From assembly GCA_964251385.1 (NCBI GenBank), contig CAXUJK010000001.1, forward strand, positions 682,001 through 746,000: a DNA stretch of 64,000 nucleotides, in the 5' to 3' direction. Made by a program: the position numbers and the translations under genes. Source of the stretch: CADCVW01 sp964251385 (GTDB taxonomy: Bacteria; Pseudomonadota; Alphaproteobacteria; Sphingomonadales; Sphingomonadaceae). Below the pieces are notes generated by a model. It was given only the letters and a program-made list of their open reading frames with translations, searched no databases and was not told the DNA's origin. Positions 59,871 to 64,000 of the stretch are shown here, piece after piece (the first letter of the stretch is position 1; each line of letters opens with the position of its first letter).

Positions 59871-61667
59871 TTGAGGCACATCGGAAAGGCATTTCTGCTT
59901 GCCTGCGCAGGAACGATCGCGCTGCCCGTACCGGCAGTCGCGCAGGACGTGTCCGCACGGCTGTCGGCGATGGAAGCGCAGATGCGAGCCCAGGCGGCGC
60001 AGATCGCGCGGCAACAGGCGTTGATCGACGAACAGGCAGTCGCGATCCGGGCCTTGCGCGAACAGACGACCGTCCCCGAAGAACTGTCCGGACAGCCCGT
60101 CACCGCCACGGACATCTTCCTCGCGCCGCCGGGCAATGCGGGCGGCGGGGCGGCGAGCCCATGGGAGAGCGGGACGGACACGAGTGCGGGGATCGCCGGG
60201 GGCACCGGCGGCAGCGTCGCCCTCGCGCTGACCGAACCGAGGCCGTCCACCGACACCGACACGCTCGGCGAAGGGGTTCGCCGCGCGCTCGAAGCGGCGC
60301 GCGCGCTCGCCATTGCCGATCTCGAACGTCCGCGCGTGGCTGTCGTCGCAGGACGGCCGACGATCGCCAGCGCCGACGGCCGCTATTCGCTGTCCATGCG
60401 CGGCGTCGTGGAGGCCGACGTCGGCCTGTTCAACCAGGACCGGCAACTGTCGCCCGCGCTCGACTTCCGCCGCGGCTCGATCGGCGTCAGCCGCGAGACC
60501 AACGCCGCCGCCGATCTGTCGAACGGGGCCAATTTCCGCCGCGCGCGGATCGGGTTCGAAGGCGTGCTCGACCGCGATTTCGGCTACCGGCTGATGTTCG
60601 AGTTCGGCGGCACGGGCACCGAAGGTCCCGCGCGCATCAACGACGCGTGGCTGTCCTACACCGGCTTCGCGCCGTTCACGTTCCAGGTCGGCGCCTTCTC
60701 CCCGCCCGCCAACATGGACGACGGCCAGAGCCCGGAGGACCAGATCTTTCTGGAGCGCGCCTCATCCGCCGAACTGTCGCGCACCTTGGCCGGCGCGGAC
60801 GGGCGCGTCGGCGCCGGTTTTCGGGTGTCCGACCGGCGCTGGTTCGGTGCGCTGACCGCGACCGGGCCAACGGTCAACGACGCCGAAAGCTTTGATGAGC
60901 AGTTCGGCCTCGTCGGGCGCGGCGGCATCCTTGTAGCGACCGACCGGCTCGACAACACGTACAACGTCCAGGTCGGCGCGAACGGCAGCTATGTCGTCAA
61001 TACGCCCGATGGAGGCGCGACCGCCCTGCCCCGCTCGCCCGTCCGCTTCCGCGACCGGCCCGAGCTGCGGCTCGACGGCACGCGGCTGGTCGACACGGGC
61101 CCGATCGATGCGGACAACGTCGGGACTTACGGCGTCGAACTCGGTGCGCAGTTCCGCAACCTGTTCGTCCAGGCCGAGCGTTTCTGGTTTGACGTCGATC
61201 GGCGCGCCTCCGCCTTTGCGAACCCCGGCTTCAAGGGCGGCTATGCGGAAGCCAGCTGGATCCTGACGGGCGAGTATCGCCGCCACAACATCGCCACGGG
61301 ATCGTTCCAGAACCCGCGTCCGTACAAGGTCTTCTCGCCCGCGAACGGCGGCTTCGGCGCGTTCGAACTCGCCGCGCGCTATTCGTACGTCGACCTCGAT
61401 TTTCGTCCGGGCGCTGCGGGAACGGCGGCGATCCCGGGTTCGATCCGCGGCGGCGAGCAGAGGATCGTCACGCTCGGCCTCAACTGGTACCTCAACAGCA
61501 ATGCCAAGCTGCTGTTCAACTACCTCCACGTCGATGTCGATCGCCTCAACCCGGCCGGGCCCGGCAATCTCTCGCCCTTCGGCGCGGGAACGGCGACGCC
61601 GCCGGTCGGCGTGGAGATCGGCCAGGACTACGATGCTTTCGCCATACGCACGCAATTCGCCTTCTAG
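59871..61667 (+). CDS. Outer-membrane porin, phosphate-selective OprO/OprP-like
   Basis: 598 residues from TTG 59871, chosen for its upstream AGGCGGGGG and because it starts a good signal peptide (RHIGKAFLLACAGTIALPVPAVAQ); TTG 59841 in a TTGA overlap with modA is an alternative. After cleavage comes a coiled coil (ARLSAMEAQMRAQAAQIARQQ) and then an OprO/OprP-style barrel (YSLSMRGVVEADVG, FRRARIGFEGVLDRDFGYRLMFEFGG, DAWLSYTGFAPFTFQVGAFSPP) ending in Phe. OprO/P pores carry phosphate and polyphosphate. Inside a ModE-controlled operon it may pass molybdate (inference). Confidence 0.87.
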   Translation: MRHIGKAFLLACAGTIALPVPAVAQDVSARLSAMEAQMRAQAAQIARQQALIDEQAVAIRALREQTTVPEELSGQPVTATDIFLAPPGNAGGGAASPWESGTDTSAGIAGGTGGSVALALTEPRPSTDTDTLGEGVRRALEAARALAIADLERPRVAVVAGRPTIASADGRYSLSMRGVVEADVGLFNQDRQLSPALDFRRGSIGVSRETNAAADLSNGANFRRARIGFEGVLDRDFGYRLMFEFGGTGTEGPARINDAWLSYTGFAPFTFQVGAFSPPANMDDGQSPEDQIFLERASSAELSRTLAGADGRVGAGFRVSDRRWFGALTATGPTVNDAESFDEQFGLVGRGGILVATDRLDNTYNVQVGANGSYVVNTPDGGATALPRSPVRFRDRPELRLDGTRLVDTGPIDADNVGTYGVELGAQFRNLFVQAERFWFDVDRRASAFANPGFKGGYAEASWILTGEYRRHNIATGSFQNPRPYKVFSPANGGFGAFELAARYSYVDLDFRPGAAGTAAIPGSIRGGEQRIVTLGLNWYLNSNAKLLFNYLHVDVDRLNPAGPGNLSPFGAGTATPPVGVEIGQDYDAFAIRTQFAF

Positions 61668-62354
61668 GTGCTGACGCCGCAGGAATGGGAAGCGCTGCGG
61701 CTCAGCCTCGTCATCGCGGGGCGGGCGGCGGCGTTCGGGCTGGTGTTCGCGACCGCGGCCGGGTGGCTCCTCGCGCGCCACCGCTTTGCCGGCCGCTCGC
61801 TGCTCGACGCGCTGCTGCACGCGCCGCTGATCCTGCCGCCGGTCGTGGTCGGGTTCGTCCTGCTGCTCCTGTTCGGCACGCAGGGCCCGATCGGACGATG
61901 GCTCGACGAGAGCTTCGGCATCCAGCTCGTTTTCAACGCCGCGGGCGCGTCGCTAGCGGCGGGCGTCATGGCGTTCCCGCTGATGCTCCGCGCGGTGCGG
62001 CTGGCGCTCGAAGCGGTCGATCCGAAACTTGAGGAAGCCGCGCGCGGTCTGGGCGCGGGTCCCTGGAACTGCGCGTGGACGATCACGCTGCCGCTCGCTT
62101 GGCCCGGCCTCGTCGCCGCCGCGGTGGTCGGCTTCGCCGCGGCGCTCGGCGAATTCGGCGCGGTGATCACGTTCGCCGCAAACATCCCGGGCGAGACGCG
62201 CACGCTGCCGCTCGCGATCTACTCTGCGATCCAGCAACCTGGGGGAGAGGCGGCGGCGCTGCGGCTGTCGCTGATCTCGTTCGCCGCCGCGCTTGCCGCG
62301 CTGCTCGGGTCCGAAGCGCTGCTCCGCGCAGGATCCCGCCGCGCAGGGCGCTGA
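61668..62354 (+). CDS. modB: Molybdate ABC transporter permease
   Basis: 228 residues, GTG immediately after the porin stop. Five to six membrane segments; the EAA loop that docks on the ATPase is EEAARGLGAGPWNCAWTITLPLAWPGL. The conserved GFAAALGEFGAVITFAANIPGETRTLPLAIYS end is highly characteristic of ModB. Confidence 0.95.
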   Translation: MLTPQEWEALRLSLVIAGRAAAFGLVFATAAGWLLARHRFAGRSLLDALLHAPLILPPVVVGFVLLLLFGTQGPIGRWLDESFGIQLVFNAAGASLAAGVMAFPLMLRAVRLALEAVDPKLEEAARGLGAGPWNCAWTITLPLAWPGLVAAAVVGFAAALGEFGAVITFAANIPGETRTLPLAIYSAIQQPGGEAAALRLSLISFAAALAALLGSEALLRAGSRRAGR

Positions 62355-62355
62355 C

Positions 62356-63150
62356 GTGCTGTCGGTCCGGGCCAAGCATCGACTGGGCGATTTTTTGCTC
62401 GACGTCGCGTTCGAAGGTCCGGCGGACGGGGTGACCGTGCTGTTCGGCCCGTCGGGCGCGGGCAAGTCGGCGACGCTGGCGGCCATCGTGGGGACGCTGC
62501 GCGCGGCGGACGCGCGGATCGCGATCGGGGCACGCGTGCTCACCGACACGGCGAACCGCATCCGCATCCCGCCCGAGTGCCGCCGGATCGGGATGGTGCA
62601 CCAGGATGCGCGGTTGTTCCCGCACATGCCCGTGCGCGCCAACCTGCTCTACGGCTGGACCCGGTCACCGGGCCCGCGCCCGATCCGGCTCGAGCGCGTT
62701 GTGGAGGTGTTGGATATCGGCCACCTCCTCGATCGCCGCACCGCCGAACTTTCGGGCGGAGAACGGCAACGCGTCGCGCTCGGCCGCGCCTTGTTGTCGC
62801 AACCCGACCTGCTGCTCCTCGACGAACCCGTGTCCGCGCTCGACGGCGCGCGCCGCCACGAAGCTTTGCGCTACATCGAGGGCCTGAGCGCCGAGTTCGG
62901 CCTGCCGATCGTCCACGTCACGCACGACGCCGACGAAGCGCGCAGGCTGGGCGACCTCGTCGTGCGCCTCGACGCCGGTCGCGTGATCGCGGCGGGCACG
63001 CCCGCCGACGTCCTCCCTGGCGCCGGCCTCGACGGCGTGGTCGAAGCGCACGACGGCGCGGACACGATCGTGCGGATCGGCGAGCGCGCCGTCCGCATGC
63101 CGCGCTTGGACGCACCGCCCGGCACGCGGGTCCATGTCGGCTGGACCTGA
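62356..63150 (+). CDS. modC: Molybdate ABC transporter ATPase (short form)
   Basis: 264 residues, GTG 62356. Walker A is GPSGAGKS (31-38), the signature LSGGERQRVALGRAL, and Walker B LLLLDEPVSALD, with His switch HVTHD. Usual ModC has about 350 residues with a C-terminal pair of Mop/TOBE domains; here only about 60 residues follow the ATPase core, so molybdate trans-inhibition through that domain is probably lost. It is convergent with xdhC, one base apart. Confidence 0.93.
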   Translation: MLSVRAKHRLGDFLLDVAFEGPADGVTVLFGPSGAGKSATLAAIVGTLRAADARIAIGARVLTDTANRIRIPPECRRIGMVHQDARLFPHMPVRANLLYGWTRSPGPRPIRLERVVEVLDIGHLLDRRTAELSGGERQRVALGRALLSQPDLLLLDEPVSALDGARRHEALRYIEGLSAEFGLPIVHVTHDADEARRLGDLVVRLDAGRVIAAGTPADVLPGAGLDGVVEAHDGADTIVRIGERAVRMPRLDAPPGTRVHVGWT

Positions 63151-63151
63151 A

Positions 63152-64000
63152 CTACGCCGCCTGTCGCAACCCGTCCGCACGCACGCCGCGCGCCGCCGCG
63201 ATCACTTCGGCCAAGGTCGCGACCGCGATCTCGTAGGGCGCGCGTGCACCGATCGAGAGGCCGATCGGGCTTTTGAGCCGGGCCAAATCCCGCTCGCCCA
63301 GCCCGGCACCGCGCAGCGCATCCAGCCGTTCCGACCGGCGCCGGGCGCTGCCGAGCGCGCCGACGAAGAAGGCGGGCGAACGCAGCGCCGCGATCAGCGT
63401 CTCGCCGTCGAGATCGGCGTCGTGCGTGCACGCGGCGACCGCTGTCCAGCGATCGACGCCGATCGCCGCCAGCGCGTCGGCGGGACCCAGCGTCGAATAT
63501 CGGACACCCGGCAGAGGCGGAGGCTTCAGCGGACCTTGCGGGCGGACGAGCACCGCATCCATGTCCATGTTCGCCGCCAGGCCGGCGATCGCCATGGCGG
63601 TCGGATCGCTGCCGACGACGATCGTGCGCGTGCGCGGAACGTAGCGGCGGAAGACCCGGTCGCCGATCAGGCCGGCCTCGGCCGTGTCCGCGTCGTCGGC
63701 GGCTTCGCACGTCCGCGTTTGCCCATCGCTCAGCCACAGGCACGGCTCGCGGCGTTCGGTGAAGTCGATAAGCCGTGCGAGTGCGGGGTCGTTCGGCGGG
63801 ACCGGTTCGATCAGCAGCTCGATCCGCCCGCCGCAGGGCAGCGGCAGGTCCCACGGGCCGCCGCGTCCGTACACCAGCCGCGTCGGTTCTCCGCTTTCGA
63901 TCGCGCGGCGGCAATGCGCGGCAACGTCGCCTTCGATGCATCCGCCCGACACGTGCCCGGCCAGAATGTCGTCGCCCACCGCCATCTGCGCGCCCAGTCC
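63152..64000 (-). CDS. XdhC/CoxI family protein (5' truncated by window)
   Basis: The frame runs from the right edge of the window and ends at 63152. The visible part contains GLGAQMAVGDDILAGHVSGGCIEGDV, the XdhC_CoxI domain, followed by a Rossmann-like C-terminal half (RTIVVGSDPTAMAIAGLAANMDMDAVLV..ACTHDADLD..VGALGSARR). XdhC proteins carry molybdenum cofactor to, and insert it in, xanthine dehydrogenase-type enzymes. This fits the mod operon and the MocA-like gene. The N-terminus and any partner enzyme lie to the right. Confidence 0.92.
   Translation of the reverse strand, partial: GLGAQMAVGDDILAGHVSGGCIEGDVAAHCRRAIESGEPTRLVYGRGGPWDLPLPCGGRIELLIEPVPPNDPALARLIDFTERREPCLWLSDGQTRTCEAADDADTAEAGLIGDRVFRRYVPRTRTIVVGSDPTAMAIAGLAANMDMDAVLVRPQGPLKPPPLPGVRYSTLGPADALAAIGVDRWTAVAACTHDADLDGETLIAALRSPAFFVGALGSARRRSERLDALRGAGLGERDLARLKSPIGLSIGARAPYEIAVATLAEVIAAARGVRADGLRQAA

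Overview
The window is a GC-rich, gene-dense segment of an alphaproteobacterial chromosome. Sphingomonadales is the best guess. This rests on the codon bias, the many GTG/TTG starts in 4-nt overlaps, the palindromic GTCATCCCCGCG-type repeat, and the mix of polysaccharide, arg, trp and TonB-domain genes. Genus is not resolvable by eye. I found no rRNA, tRNA, CRISPR array, insertion sequence or gene-free stretch above 300 bases.

Region 1 (1-28.7 kb) is a surface-polysaccharide locus. It begins inside rmlB, followed by rmlD (dTDP-rhamnose branch). Next comes a plus-strand run with a membrane protein, an FAD oxidoreductase, two family 2 glycosyltransferases, a nucleotide-sugar reductase-like SDR, a sugar isomerase-like TIM barrel and a hexapeptide acyltransferase. 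The minus-strand block 8.9-15.6 kb carries a Rieske oxygenase, a VioB/NeuD-like acyltransferase, two SDRs, two KAS III enzymes flanking a dedicated acyl carrier protein, and a glycosyltransferase. With RmlB and the VioA-like aminotransferase at 23.3-24.4 kb, this block could make an N-(hydroxyacyl)-4-amino-4,6-dideoxyhexose. Genes at 15.7-19.7 kb (rfbF, rfbG, a C-methyltransferase, an SDR) form a CDP-linked branched 6-deoxyhexose branch. A tandem pair of paralogous glycosyltransferases, a Wzx-type flippase, more glycosyltransferases and an AsnB-type amidotransferase complete the locus.

Region 2 (28.7-44.3 kb) is amino-acid biosynthesis. It holds trpD-trpCF(fused)-trpB-trpA with a small membrane gene at its tail, an S24-type repressor with a palindrome in its promoter region, a GNAT and an SMP-30 gene, argH, and the convergent operon argC-J-B-F-R-G with a candidate ARG box before argC. 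A class II photolyase follows.

Region 3 (44.3-53.7 kb) holds an HscC-like Hsp70 next to an unusual protein that joins a J domain, about nine membrane segments and a TonB C-terminal domain. A fatty-acid desaturase, a His-rich cation-efflux transporter, a MocA-like nucleotidyltransferase with a one-domain ModE, a streptogrisin-like protease and msrBA follow.

Region 4 (53.8-64 kb) starts with a 1748-residue DUF4011-type helicase with a C-terminal PD-(D/E)XK nuclease, a probable single-gene defence system. Next is a molybdate operon, modA-porin-modB-modC, preceded by a well-formed ModE box, and a convergent XdhC-family gene cut by the window end. The oxyanion porin inside the mod operon, the J-domain/TonB fusion and the DUF4011 helicase-nuclease are the most unusual features.
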